A DNA stretch of 48,055 bases from Myxococcota bacterium (GCA_025054695.1 JANWZI010000019.1:1-48055); one strand, 5' to 3'. Counted from the first letter of the stretch, positions 24,333-34,240 are shown. The notes: generated by a model from the sequence alone, not told the origin. Made by a program: numbers and translations.

Positions 24333-24956
24333 ATGGTGTGCCCTGCCACGACGAGTCGCCGGTCTGGCTTCACCATCATGGAGATGCTCGCCGTCGTCGC
24401 CGTCATCGGCGTGACGGCCGCCCTTGCCGCCCCGGCGGTCCACAGCGCGCGCATGGAGGCGAAGACCAACCGCGCGGCCATCGAGATCGTGCGGATCCAT
24501 CGCAACGCACGGGCGGCCGCGCTGATGTACGGCCGTGCGCACCTCGTCCGATACGACTCGGGCGGCCGCGGCAGCTTCCACGCCTATCGTGGGATCGCGA
24601 GCAACTGCAACGCCAATGGCTGGGGCCCGATCGTGGGAGGCCCACCGTGCGGGTCGGCTGGCAGCTACTGCATCGATCGGCTCGACCTGATGGACGTCGG
24701 ATGGACCATCGGGTCTTCGACGATCAGGGTGTCGCCCCAACCCCCCGTCGCCTCGATCGACGTGTGCTACGAGCCTTCCGGCCGCGTCCAGTGGAGACGC
24801 GGCGTCGCTGCTGGAGTCGGCGGTGGCTTCAGTGAGCGCAACGCGATCGGCGGTGGCATGCGATACGAGGTGCAGCGCCTGGACATGGGGGTTGCGCAAG
24901 GGGTGACGCGCATCGTCGCGGTGCCCCTCGGGGGCGAGGCGAGGCTCATCCAATGA
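24333..24956 (+). CDS. fimT: Minor pseudopilin, FimT/GspH type
   Basis: A 207-residue prepilin. A 12-residue leader (MVCPATTSRRSG) precedes the processing site G-FTIMEMLAVVAVIGVTAALAAPAV, with Glu5 of the mature protein present, so PilD-type peptidase should cut after Gly12 and methylate Phe. The C-terminal part carries Cys residues (NCN, PCGS, YCID, VCYE) that probably pair. Minor pilins of this type prime and cap type IV pili. It is the first gene of a five-gene pilus run with 4-bp overlaps. Confidence 0.88.
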   Translation: MVCPATTSRRSGFTIMEMLAVVAVIGVTAALAAPAVHSARMEAKTNRAAIEIVRIHRNARAAALMYGRAHLVRYDSGGRGSFHAYRGIASNCNANGWGPIVGGPPCGSAGSYCIDRLDLMDVGWTIGSSTIRVSPQPPVASIDVCYEPSGRVQWRRGVAAGVGGGFSERNAIGGGMRYEVQRLDMGVAQGVTRIVAVPLGGEARLIQ

Positions 24957-25555
24957 CGAGTCGACCGCGCGCGCAGACGGCTGCGGCTGGATACACCATC
25001 ATCGAGGTCATGATGGCGATCGCCATCCTCGTGGTCGGAGCGGTCGGAATCCTCGCGTTGCAGCGGGCCGCGACGCGGGCCAACGCCGAGGCGCGCGAGC
25101 AGACGACCGCGACGCAGATCACGCGGCGCTGGCTCGAGATTCTGCGCCGCGACGGGCTCCGCTGGACCCAGCGGGGCAGCGCGGGTCTGCTCGGAACCCA
25201 GTATCTGAACGCGGTCCCCACCAGCCCCACCGCGGTCGGGCCGTGGTTCACGCCGCTCGGCGCCGATCCGACGGCGTTCGGCTACGACGGGTTACCGGCC
25301 GGGGGGGGGCGCCCTGCCCACTTCTGCGTGAACGTGCGGCTGTCGTGGACGCTGCCGCAAGAGGCGATCCGGGCCGACGTGCGGACGTGGTGGCACCGCC
25401 GCGCGTCGTCGTTGGACGCGGCCTATGGGGATCGTCGGCTCTACGCGGGCTGCGGCCCCGGCGCCGAGGCCGCCGTGACCAACGAGATCTTCGGGACGTA
25501 TCGGCTGCGCGCGACGCAGGCCGCCACGGTCATCCGCTGGAGGTTGCTGCAATGA
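24953..25555 (+). CDS. pilV: Type IV pilus minor pilin, PilV-like
   Basis: A 200-residue prepilin with leader MTSRPRAQTAAAG and processing motif G-YTIIEVMMAIAILVVGAVGILAL, including mature Glu5. The ATG overlaps the fimT stop (ATGA), and its own stop overlaps pilW. The ensuing helix RAATRANAEAREQTTATQITRRWLE is typical of PilV. A run of nine G at 25301-25309 falls in frame (Ala-Gly-Gly-Gly-Arg), creating a slippage-prone site in the C-terminal half. Confidence 0.85.
   Translation: MTSRPRAQTAAAGYTIIEVMMAIAILVVGAVGILALQRAATRANAEAREQTTATQITRRWLEILRRDGLRWTQRGSAGLLGTQYLNAVPTSPTAVGPWFTPLGADPTAFGYDGLPAGGGRPAHFCVNVRLSWTLPQEAIRADVRTWWHRRASSLDAAYGDRRLYAGCGPGAEAAVTNEIFGTYRLRATQAATVIRWRLLQ
25301..25309 (+). 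repeat. G9 homopolymer in the PilV-like gene
   Basis: Nine consecutive G in the coding strand. Gain or loss of one base would frameshift the last third of the protein, the usual layout of a phase-variable tract. Confidence 0.85.
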
Positions 25556-26697
25556 CGGCGCGGACGCGGCACGCGTCGCGGCATGAGCCGATCGCGGGGT
25601 TCACGCTCGTCGAGTTGATGGTGGCGCTCACGGCGGGCGCGTTCGCGCTGATGGCCATCTACTCGATCGGCGCGTCCTCGGCGCGGCACTTCCAGGAACA
25701 GCAACGCGTAGGTACCGCGCAGACCTCGCTTCGCCTGGGCCTCGAGCAGCTGCGACGGGATATTTCCCGCGCCGGCTACCTCGGCGTCGGCTGGAGCCAA
25801 CAGGCACAGAGGTGCGTCAACCCCGCGGTCCCGGTGCAGGCGGTGGAGATCCGCGACGGCGCGGAAACGGCTAGTCTGCCCAACGCCGGACCCAACGGCG
25901 TCCATGCAGACAGACTCCTTCTGACGGGCAACTATGCGACGGCGGACGAGTATCTGATCGTCGGCCTCGACGCCTCCGGCACGCAGGCGCGTCTGCAGTC
26001 CAGCTGGCAGGCGTTTCGGCGCAGTTTCCTGCTGCAGGACGGGACGTTCCACGGCCCCTCCTTCGACGCGGCATTCGAGCCGGGACGCGTGCTGCGCATC
26101 CGCACGCAGCAAGGCAACCACTTCTTCGTCACGATCACGGACCGCAGGGGCGGCGGCGGGGTCGATCCGCGCGTGACGTTCTCGCCCGCGCTTCCCGTGG
26201 GCGGCGCATGCACCGGTGGGCTCGCCGACGGCGCCACGGTGGCTCCCCTGAGCCGCATCGAGTACCGCGTAATGGATCTGGCCGCGACGGGGGCGGGAGC
26301 GAGCCTCGCGGGACGGGGACTGGTGCCCGGCGCGCAGGGGCCACAGCTCGTGCGACGCGAGATCGGGTTCGCGACGGAAGCGCCACTGGCGCAAACCGAG
26401 CGCGTCGTCCTCGATCACGTCGCGCACTTCGACGTCGATCTGTTCGCCGACGTCCGTCCCGTCGGATCGGCGACGCCCGTCCTGCAACGCTTCGACGACG
26501 TCGCGGCCCAGAATCTCACCCAAGGGGTGAACCGACATCGCGTGCGCAGCGTCGTGGTGAACGTCGCGACACGAACCCCGAGCGAAGACCCACGCCTCGA
26601 TCCCTCGGTCGGCTACGACGTCGACCCGCTCGCGCGCGGCGCCGCTCGCATTCGCCGTGCCGAGACCGAGATCTTGCTTCCCAACCTCGTGGAGTGA
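25552..26697 (+). CDS. pilW: Type IV pilus minor pilin/assembly protein, PilW-like
   Basis: A 381-residue prepilin with leader ending in IAG and processing motif G-FTLVELMVALTAGAFALMAIYS, with mature Glu5. The following QTSLRLGLEQLRRDISRAGYLG is the PilW hallmark. The large C-terminal domain (FVTITDRRG, SRIEYRVMD) is beta-rich. ATG 25552 overlaps the pilV stop. PilW, PilX and PilY1 together build the tip complex of type IV pili. Confidence 0.9.
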   Translation: MTARTRHASRHEPIAGFTLVELMVALTAGAFALMAIYSIGASSARHFQEQQRVGTAQTSLRLGLEQLRRDISRAGYLGVGWSQQAQRCVNPAVPVQAVEIRDGAETASLPNAGPNGVHADRLLLTGNYATADEYLIVGLDASGTQARLQSSWQAFRRSFLLQDGTFHGPSFDAAFEPGRVLRIRTQQGNHFFVTITDRRGGGGVDPRVTFSPALPVGGACTGGLADGATVAPLSRIEYRVMDLAATGAGASLAGRGLVPGAQGPQLVRREIGFATEAPLAQTERVVLDHVAHFDVDLFADVRPVGSATPVLQRFDDVAAQNLTQGVNRHRVRSVVVNVATRTPSEDPRLDPSVGYDVDPLARGAARIRRAETEILLPNLVE

Positions 26698-27344
26698 ACG
26701 ACGTGCGCCCACCCCTTCGACCCGTGTCCTCCCACCGACGCCGTGAAGGCGCCGTCATGCTCGTCGTCATGCTCATGCTGCTGGCGGCCACGGCCGCCGG
26801 CACGTTCGCGGCGCACACCTCGACGGCCGAGTTGCGTTCGGCGGCCGCCGTCCAGCGGATGATGCAGGTGCAGTACGTTTCGGAGATTGGGCTCGTCTCG
26901 ACGCTCGCGCTCGTCGATACCCTCGGCCCCGCCGCGCTGCTGCACAGCATCGAGCAGACCCGCCTGCGGGGACTGACGCCGACTCTCGCGCCGTTCGAGC
27001 CCAACTATCTGCCGACCCAGGAGGGTTACCGAGTGTTCCTTGCCGACTTCGGTCCGTTCGCGACCAACCTTCCGGTGACGGCTGGATCGGTCGGTCCGAT
27101 CGGTCTGACCTACGCACCCACGTTCGTCGTCGACGTCAACGACACGTACACGTACACGGGAACGATTCCGGGCCAGCGCGCCGATGGGCACGGCCGGCTG
27201 CAGTACCTGCACGCGACGTACACGTCGCGAGGACGCATGGCGCTGATCGCCGGTGACGTCGCGAGCCCGGGCGATCCGCGACGCTATCACGAGGCGGCCA
27301 ACGACGCGCGCGCGCGTGGCCTGTCCGGCCCGTTCGGACGGTGA
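26694..27344 (+). CDS. pilX: Type IV pilus minor component, PilX-like
   Basis: A 216-residue protein starting at GTG 26694 across the pilW stop (GTG 26703 is the other choice). RRREGAVMLVVMLMLLAATAAGTFAAHTSTAEL is a PilX-type signal/helix without a mature Glu5, as usual for this protein. The downstream helix AVQRMMQVQYVSEIGLVSTLALVD matches PilX-N. Position between pilW and pilY1 strengthens the assignment. Confidence 0.8.
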   Translation: MNDVRPPLRPVSSHRRREGAVMLVVMLMLLAATAAGTFAAHTSTAELRSAAAVQRMMQVQYVSEIGLVSTLALVDTLGPAALLHSIEQTRLRGLTPTLAPFEPNYLPTQEGYRVFLADFGPFATNLPVTAGSVGPIGLTYAPTFVVDVNDTYTYTGTIPGQRADGHGRLQYLHATYTSRGRMALIAGDVASPGDPRRYHEAANDARARGLSGPFGR

Positions 27345-27358
27345 AGGAGGAGTCAGCC

Positions 27359-30300
27359 ATGCCGAGGCACGAATCGATGGGACGATCGGAGCGGCGCGAC
27401 GTGCGCCTTGCCTGGCTTGGAGCGTCGCTCTTGCTGAGCACGGCAACCGCCGCGGTCGGAGGCGCGGCGGCGGCCCCGGCGAGCGCCCAACCCGACGTGC
27501 GCAACATCCGGCCGCACATGCTGCTTCTCGTGGACACCTCCGGGTCCATGGAGCGCATGCCGTCGTGCGTCTGTGCCACCGCGGCGTGCAACGAGTGCCT
27601 CCCGGTGTGCAACGCGCCGCGTTTCGACCGTAACCGGTGGGCCATCGTCCTCGAGGCGCTCACCGGTTCGTGGTCCTCGTTCAGTTGCACGCGCATGGAC
27701 CGGTTCGCCGCCGCGTTCTCGGGCGCGTACGACTTCCGATACTACTTGCCCCACTTCCGGCATCCGGGTGCCACGGGACAGGCGTCGGACGGAATCCTCG
27801 ACGTCTACGTCGACCGGGTGCGGTTCGGGCTGATGACGTTCGACGGAATCGGGACGCTGCGCACGGCCGACGCGCTGGTTCCCGCCGCATCCTGGACGCC
27901 CGCGTTCCGCGCGGCGAGCGACGGCGTCGAGGGGATGTACTCGTACGGCGGGCCTCGGCCCTTCTCGCTCCCGGGGTGCCCCACACCGTACATGCTCGAC
28001 AACGGCGCACGCGGCCCTTGGACGGGAGCCGGCGTGCCACCGCCCGAGGCGCTGGGCAACCTCGTTTCGGTCGGACGCGACACGACCGACCATCGCGTCA
28101 TCAATCAGGAGATCCAGCAGGCGCTCCTCGGGCTGCGCCCGTACGGCGCCACGCCCATCGCAGGGATGCTCGACGACCTGCGCTTCTACCTGAACAACCA
28201 CCCCGACGTGGTGCCCGGCGCGTCGGGCGATCCATACGCCGAGTGCCGCGATCGGTACGCGCTGCTTCTGACTGACGGGCTTCCCAACGCGGACATGCGC
28301 GAAGCGCCGTACAACTGCGGCTCGCCCGGCGCCAGTTGCCCCTACGCGCGCGCCGAGGACATCGCGGCCGATCTGTGCCGCTTCGATCCGGGCACGGGGC
28401 GCTGTCGTGGACTGCTCGACGGACTGTTCGTCGTGGGCTTCAACATCGACGATGCGTTCGCGCGCTCCACGCTCAACGGACTGGCCGCCGCGGGCGGAAC
28501 CGGCTCCGCTTACTTCGCGACCGACCGTGGCACGCTGATGACGGCGCTGTCGGCCGCGATCGACCGCGCCGCTCCCGGAACGACCACGCGAACCGTCCCG
28601 GCCTTCGCGAGCACGGCGTCGACCTCCGGGCCCCAAGCCCAGTACCAGTTCACGACGGGCTTCCGCCTGCCCGCCGAGGACGGTCGCCCGTGGCAGGGGA
28701 TCCTCGAGCGGCGTCGCTTTCTGTGCTCGGGGACGACAGTGGAGGCCCAACCGATCAGCGACGCGGCGGGCGACCAGTTCCACGAAACGCTCAATCGCCG
28801 CTCCACGCCACGCAAGCTGTTCACGGTCCTGCCGCAGCCGAATCAGGTCCGCGGCTGGCTCACGGGTACCGGTGCGAGCGAAATCCCCGGTTCGCTCGTC
28901 CCCCCCACCTCGTCCCCCGCGCCAGTTCGCACGGGGCTGCTCGTCGAGCCGTTCTCGCTGTCGAACCCGAACCTGACACCGGCCCATCTCGGCGTGAGCA
29001 CGGTCGCTCGGCGCGACGAGATCATCCGCTGGGTGCATGGTGACAGCGGCAGTGCCCGCGCCGGTCGGCGGATGGGGGACATCTACCACAGCTCTCCCGT
29101 CGTCGTCGGCCCACCGCGAACGGACATCGCCGACGAGTCGTTCAACCTGTTCCGCGAGCTTCCGGCCGTCCGCGACCGTCCGACGGTCGTCTACGTCGGC
29201 ACGAACGACGGCGTACTGCACGCCTTCGTCGCCGAGGATCACACGGTGCCGAGTGGCCCGTTCGCCGGAACGTACCGGGCGGGCGAGGAGCTGTGGGGAT
29301 TCATTCCGCCGATGCTCCTGCCGAAGCTCGAGGCGGCGATGACCTCGCACCAGTGGATGGTGGACGGTACACCGGTCGTCCGAGAGGTGTTTCACGTCCG
29401 GTTGCCGGCCGACACGCCGACGGCGGAGCACTACCGCACGGTGCTCGTCGTCGGTCTGCGTGACGGGGGCAACGCGTATGTCGCGCTCGACGTGACCAAC
29501 CCACTCGCCGGGCCGAAGTTTCTTTGGCAGTTCACGCACCCGAACTTGGGCGAGACGACGGGCGTGGCCGGGCTCGGTCAGATCCTGACCACGATTCGCG
29601 GACAGCTACACGAGCGCGGCGTCGCGATCCTGCCCGGCGGACGCGGTCTGGTCGACGCGGGGCATCCGTCGGCGGGGATCGGCTGCCCCGCGCGTGGCAC
29701 GGCGACTCCGCCGGACATCGGCGGCACCCGCACGCCACGGCAGCGGGTGCGTTGCTGGCGGCCGATCGGACGCCAGTTGTTCGTGGTCGATCTGGCCACG
29801 GGGTTGCTGTTGCGTCACTTCGATGAGACCGTACTTCCGGCTCCGCTGGTCGGCGGCGTCAGCCTGTTCACCGGCGAGACGGGCACCATCGCGTCGCGTG
29901 CGTACGTCACGGACGTCGAGGGGAATATCTGGCGCCTCGATCTGTCCGATCCAGTCGATCCGGCGCGCTGGTCGATGTCGCGGTTCTACGACATCTTCTA
30001 CGACGTCGGATTCGCCGGGGGGCAGCCCGGTTATCATCCGCCGATTCTGAGCACGCGCAACGACGGCCGCGTGGTCGTCATTCAGGCGACGGGCGACATC
30101 GATCTTCTCGACGGGCTCGCCTCCAACCGCGTCGTCTCCCTCACGGAAGACGTCTTGTTCGACGCCTCGGGCGGCGTGAGCCGCATCGATCATGTGGTCA
30201 ACTGGGAGATCCGGCTGGGTGCGGGCGAGCAGGTGACCGGGCCGCTCGAGCTGTTCGACGGCAAGGTCTACTTCGGGACGTTCAGCAGCCAGAGCAACCC

Positions 30301-30700
30301 GAACAACCTCTGCAACTTCGGATTCAGCCGGATCTGGGGCGTCGATTACCTGCGCGCGGAGACACCGGCCGGATTGCCGCTTCCCGGTCTCGAGTCCACG
30401 CCTGGATCGGGTACGTTCGACCTGAGGTACGTCGGTCCGCTGCACAATCAGATCGTCATGGGGGTGGCGGTCGCGCAGCGGCCGACGTGCATCACGGGTC
30501 TGACCGACACCTCCGACCCGTATTTCGGACCGCGGTTCCGCGTCACCGGCCAGGGCGGAGGTACGTTCCACCTCGTCGCCCAGCTCAGCGGAACCGGGGC
30601 GAGCGCCGCTCCTGGCGGCTCGGTCGGCGAGTTTAACCGCGAGCTTCCGCGACCCGTAGCGTTCTCGCGAACGCTCTCGTTCACGTCCACGACGGAGTGA
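27359..30700 (+). CDS. pilY1: Type IV pilus tip adhesin, PilY1-like
   Basis: A 1113-residue secreted protein. I start it at ATG 27359, with AAGGAGG at an ideal distance before it; a GTG at 27341 is in frame. A signal peptide ending in ASAQ precedes a von Willebrand factor A-like domain with an intact MIDAS start, LLVDTSGSMERM (Asp near 59), here with a Cys-rich insert (SCVCATAACNECLPVC). From about residue 600 begins the PilY1 beta-propeller: VVYVGTNDGVLHAFV, LWGFIPPMLLP, VVGLRDGGNAYVALDVTNP, AYVTDVEGNIWRLDLSD. Such proteins sit at pilus tips and control adhesion and retraction. The frame ends overlapping the next gene. Confidence 0.92.
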   Translation: MPRHESMGRSERRDVRLAWLGASLLLSTATAAVGGAAAAPASAQPDVRNIRPHMLLLVDTSGSMERMPSCVCATAACNECLPVCNAPRFDRNRWAIVLEALTGSWSSFSCTRMDRFAAAFSGAYDFRYYLPHFRHPGATGQASDGILDVYVDRVRFGLMTFDGIGTLRTADALVPAASWTPAFRAASDGVEGMYSYGGPRPFSLPGCPTPYMLDNGARGPWTGAGVPPPEALGNLVSVGRDTTDHRVINQEIQQALLGLRPYGATPIAGMLDDLRFYLNNHPDVVPGASGDPYAECRDRYALLLTDGLPNADMREAPYNCGSPGASCPYARAEDIAADLCRFDPGTGRCRGLLDGLFVVGFNIDDAFARSTLNGLAAAGGTGSAYFATDRGTLMTALSAAIDRAAPGTTTRTVPAFASTASTSGPQAQYQFTTGFRLPAEDGRPWQGILERRRFLCSGTTVEAQPISDAAGDQFHETLNRRSTPRKLFTVLPQPNQVRGWLTGTGASEIPGSLVPPTSSPAPVRTGLLVEPFSLSNPNLTPAHLGVSTVARRDEIIRWVHGDSGSARAGRRMGDIYHSSPVVVGPPRTDIADESFNLFRELPAVRDRPTVVYVGTNDGVLHAFVAEDHTVPSGPFAGTYRAGEELWGFIPPMLLPKLEAAMTSHQWMVDGTPVVREVFHVRLPADTPTAEHYRTVLVVGLRDGGNAYVALDVTNPLAGPKFLWQFTHPNLGETTGVAGLGQILTTIRGQLHERGVAILPGGRGLVDAGHPSAGIGCPARGTATPPDIGGTRTPRQRVRCWRPIGRQLFVVDLATGLLLRHFDETVLPAPLVGGVSLFTGETGTIASRAYVTDVEGNIWRLDLSDPVDPARWSMSRFYDIFYDVGFAGGQPGYHPPILSTRNDGRVVVIQATGDIDLLDGLASNRVVSLTEDVLFDASGGVSRIDHVVNWEIRLGAGEQVTGPLELFDGKVYFGTFSSQSNPNNLCNFGFSRIWGVDYLRAETPAGLPLPGLESTPGSGTFDLRYVGPLHNQIVMGVAVAQRPTCITGLTDTSDPYFGPRFRVTGQGGGTFHLVAQLSGTGASAAPGGSVGEFNRELPRPVAFSRTLSFTSTTE

Positions 30701-31260
30701 CGCGCGCCCGCAAAGGCACCGCTGCGCGTTCGACCGGGCGTGCTCGCGGGCTCGCGGGCCGCGGCGGGCTGTGGCTAGCCTTGTTCTGTACCTCATGCAG
30801 CAGCGAGACCGGCGCGCCTCCGGTGCCTCGGGCCGAACCGTCGGAGCCCGTCACGGAGGCGGCCCGGCGAGCCGACGCGGAGCCGCTGTACGATGCCCAG
30901 GGCCGGTTGCTCGAGTCGAGTACGACGGTGGCGGGGCTTCGCATGCCGCGCGGGCTCGTCGCGGAGGCGTCGTCCGGCCGGATCCACGTCTGGACGACCG
31001 AAGTGCCGTTCCAGAAGCTCCTCGAGTACTTTGGCCCGCGGCTCGAAACGACCGAGGTCGAGCGCATCGGAGCCGCCGTCCGATATCGCGCGGCGGCTCC
31101 ACGCGGTGTCCGCGGTGGCGTCGTCCGGCTCGACGTGACGCTGCTGCCGTACACGCCCACGGCGACACGCCTGACCGTCGAGGAGCTCCCCCCGCCGAGC
31201 ACCCTCGGACCCGCCGAGCTCGAGGCTCAGCTTCAGCGCGACATGCAACGGTGGGATTGA
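30697..31260 (+). CDS. Small exported protein of the pilin operon, unknown function
   Basis: A 187-residue protein starting at GTG 30697 inside the pilY1 stop. Basic N-terminus, then a hydrophobic segment GLWLALFCTSC that may be a lipoprotein signal. The mature part contains VEEASSGRIH-like and FQKLLEYFGPRLETTEVERIG segments and looks like one small alpha/beta domain. I do not recognise it. Coupling to pilY1 suggests a role in pilus biogenesis, which is inference. Confidence 0.65.
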   Translation: MTRARKGTAARSTGRARGLAGRGGLWLALFCTSCSSETGAPPVPRAEPSEPVTEAARRADAEPLYDAQGRLLESSTTVAGLRMPRGLVAEASSGRIHVWTTEVPFQKLLEYFGPRLETTEVERIGAAVRYRAAAPRGVRGGVVRLDVTLLPYTPTATRLTVEELPPPSTLGPAELEAQLQRDMQRWD

Positions 31261-31287
31261 CTCCTCGCTCGGCGCCCTTTGCCTTTC

Positions 31288-31380
31288 CGATCGGGCTCGG
31301 GACCGAACTTCGTTCGGACTCCGGATCCGGCTCGGTCTCCGACTCGGGCGCAGGGTTGGGATCGGAATCACGCTCCGAGG
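31288..31380. repeat. NCCGAG-type repeat, block 6 (degenerate), in a 353-bp gap
   Basis: CGGGCTCGGGACCG, CGGCTCGGTCTCCGACTCGG and related units, more decayed than other blocks. The remainder of the gap before the TonB-dependent receptor contains a 6-bp hairpin (GTCCCC AACC GGGGAC, 31563-31578) in the receptor leader and nothing else that I recognise. Confidence 0.6.
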
Positions 31381-31613
31381 CAGGTTCGAGGCTGCTGCGG
31401 GCATCGCGGTCGCAGCGCGCGGCTGCTCGTCATCGCGCACGGCCTCGCGCGCGAGGCCTTCTGACCGCGTAGATCCACGCTGGCGCCCGCATGGTCGTTG
31501 CGCTCGCCTTGGGTCCCGCGATGCGCCGAAGCACCCGTCGCGTGCGTCCGTGCGGAACAATGGTCCCCAACCGGGGACATTTCGAACTGCTCCAAAGACG
31601 GGACGCCGTGCGA

Positions 31614-33956
31614 ATGCATTGCACCCCGAGGCCCGCATGGCACCGCGCGAGCCGGGCCGTTGCGCTCCTCGCGTGCACGTTCGCCGCGTCGGCACATGCC
31701 CAGGAGGCGCCGCTCGACCCAGGCCCCGTCGATCCGAGCTCATCGCTGCCGCCAACGCCCACGCAGTCCTCGGAGGGGGACGACGACGCCGGATCGCGCC
31801 GGGCAATCGCTTCGGAGCTCGCCGCCCCCAGGCCACCGAGGACACCGGGAGCAGATGACGCGAGCCGCGTACCGCGTGCGTACGGAGCGCGCGCCCGCGC
31901 GCGTGCCCCCCTTCCCCGTCGTGAGCAGGCCGCGAGCGTCGTCACCCGCATCCACATCGAGGAACGCGCGCCACGCTCCGCCCCCGACGCCCTTCGCTAC
32001 GAGCCGGGCGTCGCCGTGCAGCAAACCGCGCATGGACAGGCGAGCCCGTTCGTGCGCGCGATGACCGGGCAGCAGGTCGTGCACCTGTTCGACGGGGTTC
32101 GCCTGAACAACGGCATCTACCGTCAGGGGCCCAATCAGTACTTCTTCACCGTCGACTCGCTCGCGCTCGAGCGCATCGTCGTCGTGCGCGGCGCCGCCTC
32201 CGTCCCCTTCGGCTCCGACGCGCTCGGTGGCGCGATTCTCGCGGAGCCGGTTCAGCCCCCCCTCGATCCGATTCATCCGGGGGGGCTGCGCCCGCGCCTG
32301 TTCGCGTCGGTGGCCACGGCGGACGTGGCCGCAGGCGGTCGCCTCGAGCTGTCCGGACGCATCGGCGGCTCCACGGCCTTCGTCGGAGGCATCGGCGGCA
32401 AGGACGTTTCTCGCCTGGAGGCCGGCGGACCGGCTCGCAGTGTTTCGGGCCTGCCCCCCATGGTGCCTCGCTTCGAGCGCGATGGGCGAACGCAGCTCGG
32501 AACCGGCTGGCGGGAGCTGACCTTCGACACGCGCGTCGGCCAGCGGATCGCCGAGCGCCTCGACGTCCTCGGCGCCGTGCACGGCTATCGGCAGTTCGAC
32601 GCGCCGCGCACGGACCAGTGCCCACCGCCTGAGGCTCCCATCCGCGACTGCCTGCGCATCGCCGAGCAGTTTCGAACCCTCGCGCTCGTCGCACTGCGTG
32701 GCCAGGTGGGCCCTCTCGAGCGCCTCGACCTCACGTTGAGCTACCAGCGCCACCACGAAGTACGGCGCCTGGAGCGGCCGCGTTCGGCCGTCGCGCTGCA
32801 TTTTCGCGACGACGTCGACACGTGGGGGCTCGTCGCGCGCGCATCGGGGCGAGCGCTGACGCTCGGGCCGCTTGGACAGGGTCGATGGCACGCGACGGCC
32901 GAGGCCTATCGCGACACGGTGGATTCCGTCGCATTTCAGACCTTCACGGATCTGCAGCGCACCTTCGCGCTGCCGCGCGGGCAGTATGCCGATGGAGCCA
33001 CCTACACCAACGCCGGGACCGCGATCGAGATGGAGGCGCGGCCTCTGCCGGTGCTCGGGGCTCGCGCCGGGATGCGACTGACCATCGCCCGTGCCCTCGC
33101 ACGGGGCGACGAGGCCAGCGGCACGCGCCCGGTCGATGCATCGTGGTACGGCGTCGTCGCCGCGGCCGGCATCGGATGGCGGCCCGCCTCGTTCGTCGAG
33201 CTCGTGCTCAACGTCGACCAGGGATGGCGAGCGCCCAACCTCGACGATCTGACGTCCCGGCAGCAGACGGGACCCGGCTTCCAGTTCGAGAACCCCTCCC
33301 TGCGGCCCGAAGTCGCCACCACGTTCGAGGCGGGCACGCTGCTCGAGACGTCCGCCGTCCAGCTCGCCCTGTGGGGGTTCGTCACCCGTGTGCGCGACCC
33401 GATCCTGCGCGCCCTGCGAACGTCGGCGGACTGTCCCCCCATGACACCGGCGTGCAGCGCCTCCCGCGTGCACCTGCAGCTCGTCAACGCCGATCGACCG
33501 ACGCGAATCCTGGGCATGGAAGCCGGAATCACGTGGCGGCTGCCGGCACGGCTGGCGGCGCGTGCGACCCTCGCGCTCACCCGGGGCGACGCGACCGACC
33601 CGGCCACGGGCCGCCCTGCACCCCTTTCGCGCGTGCCGCCTCCGCAGGGGACCGCGGAGCTGCGCTGGACGAACGCGCGGCCGTCCGTGCATCTGGGCGC
33701 CGCCTTGCGCTGGGCTCTGGACGCGACGCGCCTGGCGCCCACCGATCGGGCCGACGCGCGCATTCCTCCCGGCGGGACGCCCGGCTACGCCGTCGTGGAC
33801 CTGCGCGGCAGCCTCCTCGTCGAGCGAGCACTGCGCATCGGGCTCATCGTCGAGAACGTGCTCGACGCGCCGTATCGCGTGCACGGCTCGAGCATTCTGG
33901 GTCCGGGGCGCGGAATGATTCTCACCGTCTCGCTCGAGCCGCCGCGCGACGACTGA
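31614..33956 (+). CDS. TonB-dependent outer membrane receptor
   Basis: About 780 residues from ATG 31614, chosen because it precedes a good signal peptide (MHCTPRPAWHRASRAVALLACTFAASAHAQ). An acidic/Pro-rich linker (about 31-100) leads to the plug domain: RSAPDALRYEPGVAVQQT, QQVVHLFDGVRLNNGIYRQGP, LERIVVVRGAASVPFGSDALGGAI. The rest is a beta-barrel with LDDLTSRQQTGPGFQFENPSLRPEVATTFEAG and VDLRGSLLVERALRIGLIVENVLDAPYRVHGS, both TonB receptor landmarks. No clear TonB box was found. Ligand unknown; the short RLNNGIYR plug loop is like the siderophore/vitamin class but not diagnostic. Confidence 0.9.
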   Translation: MHCTPRPAWHRASRAVALLACTFAASAHAQEAPLDPGPVDPSSSLPPTPTQSSEGDDDAGSRRAIASELAAPRPPRTPGADDASRVPRAYGARARARAPLPRREQAASVVTRIHIEERAPRSAPDALRYEPGVAVQQTAHGQASPFVRAMTGQQVVHLFDGVRLNNGIYRQGPNQYFFTVDSLALERIVVVRGAASVPFGSDALGGAILAEPVQPPLDPIHPGGLRPRLFASVATADVAAGGRLELSGRIGGSTAFVGGIGGKDVSRLEAGGPARSVSGLPPMVPRFERDGRTQLGTGWRELTFDTRVGQRIAERLDVLGAVHGYRQFDAPRTDQCPPPEAPIRDCLRIAEQFRTLALVALRGQVGPLERLDLTLSYQRHHEVRRLERPRSAVALHFRDDVDTWGLVARASGRALTLGPLGQGRWHATAEAYRDTVDSVAFQTFTDLQRTFALPRGQYADGATYTNAGTAIEMEARPLPVLGARAGMRLTIARALARGDEASGTRPVDASWYGVVAAAGIGWRPASFVELVLNVDQGWRAPNLDDLTSRQQTGPGFQFENPSLRPEVATTFEAGTLLETSAVQLALWGFVTRVRDPILRALRTSADCPPMTPACSASRVHLQLVNADRPTRILGMEAGITWRLPARLAARATLALTRGDATDPATGRPAPLSRVPPPQGTAELRWTNARPSVHLGAALRWALDATRLAPTDRADARIPPGGTPGYAVVDLRGSLLVERALRIGLIVENVLDAPYRVHGSSILGPGRGMILTVSLEPPRDD

Positions 33957-34019
33957 CGAACGGCGGCGGTCACCTCGTTCGACGTTGCCAAGGGATGGTG
34001 CGAGGCGGAGGCGGAGGCC

Positions 34020-34240
34020 GAACTCGGATCCGAGACCGAGTCCGAGCCTGAGACCGAGCCCGAGCCCGTGTCAGAGCCCGCGTCCGAGTCCGAGCCCGAG
34101 CCCGCGTCAGAGTCGGAGTCAGAGTCCGAGACCGAGTCCGAGACCGAATCCGAGACCGAGTCCGAGTCTATGCCAGAGTCCGAGGCCGAGGCCGAGCCGA
34201 AGGCCGAGTCCGAGGCAGAGTCCGAGGCCGAGCGGCTGGC
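34020..34240. repeat. NCCGAG hexamer repeat, block 7 (longest)
   Basis: About 220 bp of GAGTCC, GAGACC, GAGCCC and GAGGCC units in the 331-bp gap between the convergent TonB-dependent receptor and AGCS-like genes; the rest of the gap shows nothing recognisable. It reads as Glu-Ser/Glu-Ala runs in one frame and Arg-Pro in another; no gene is supported there. Confidence 0.9.
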
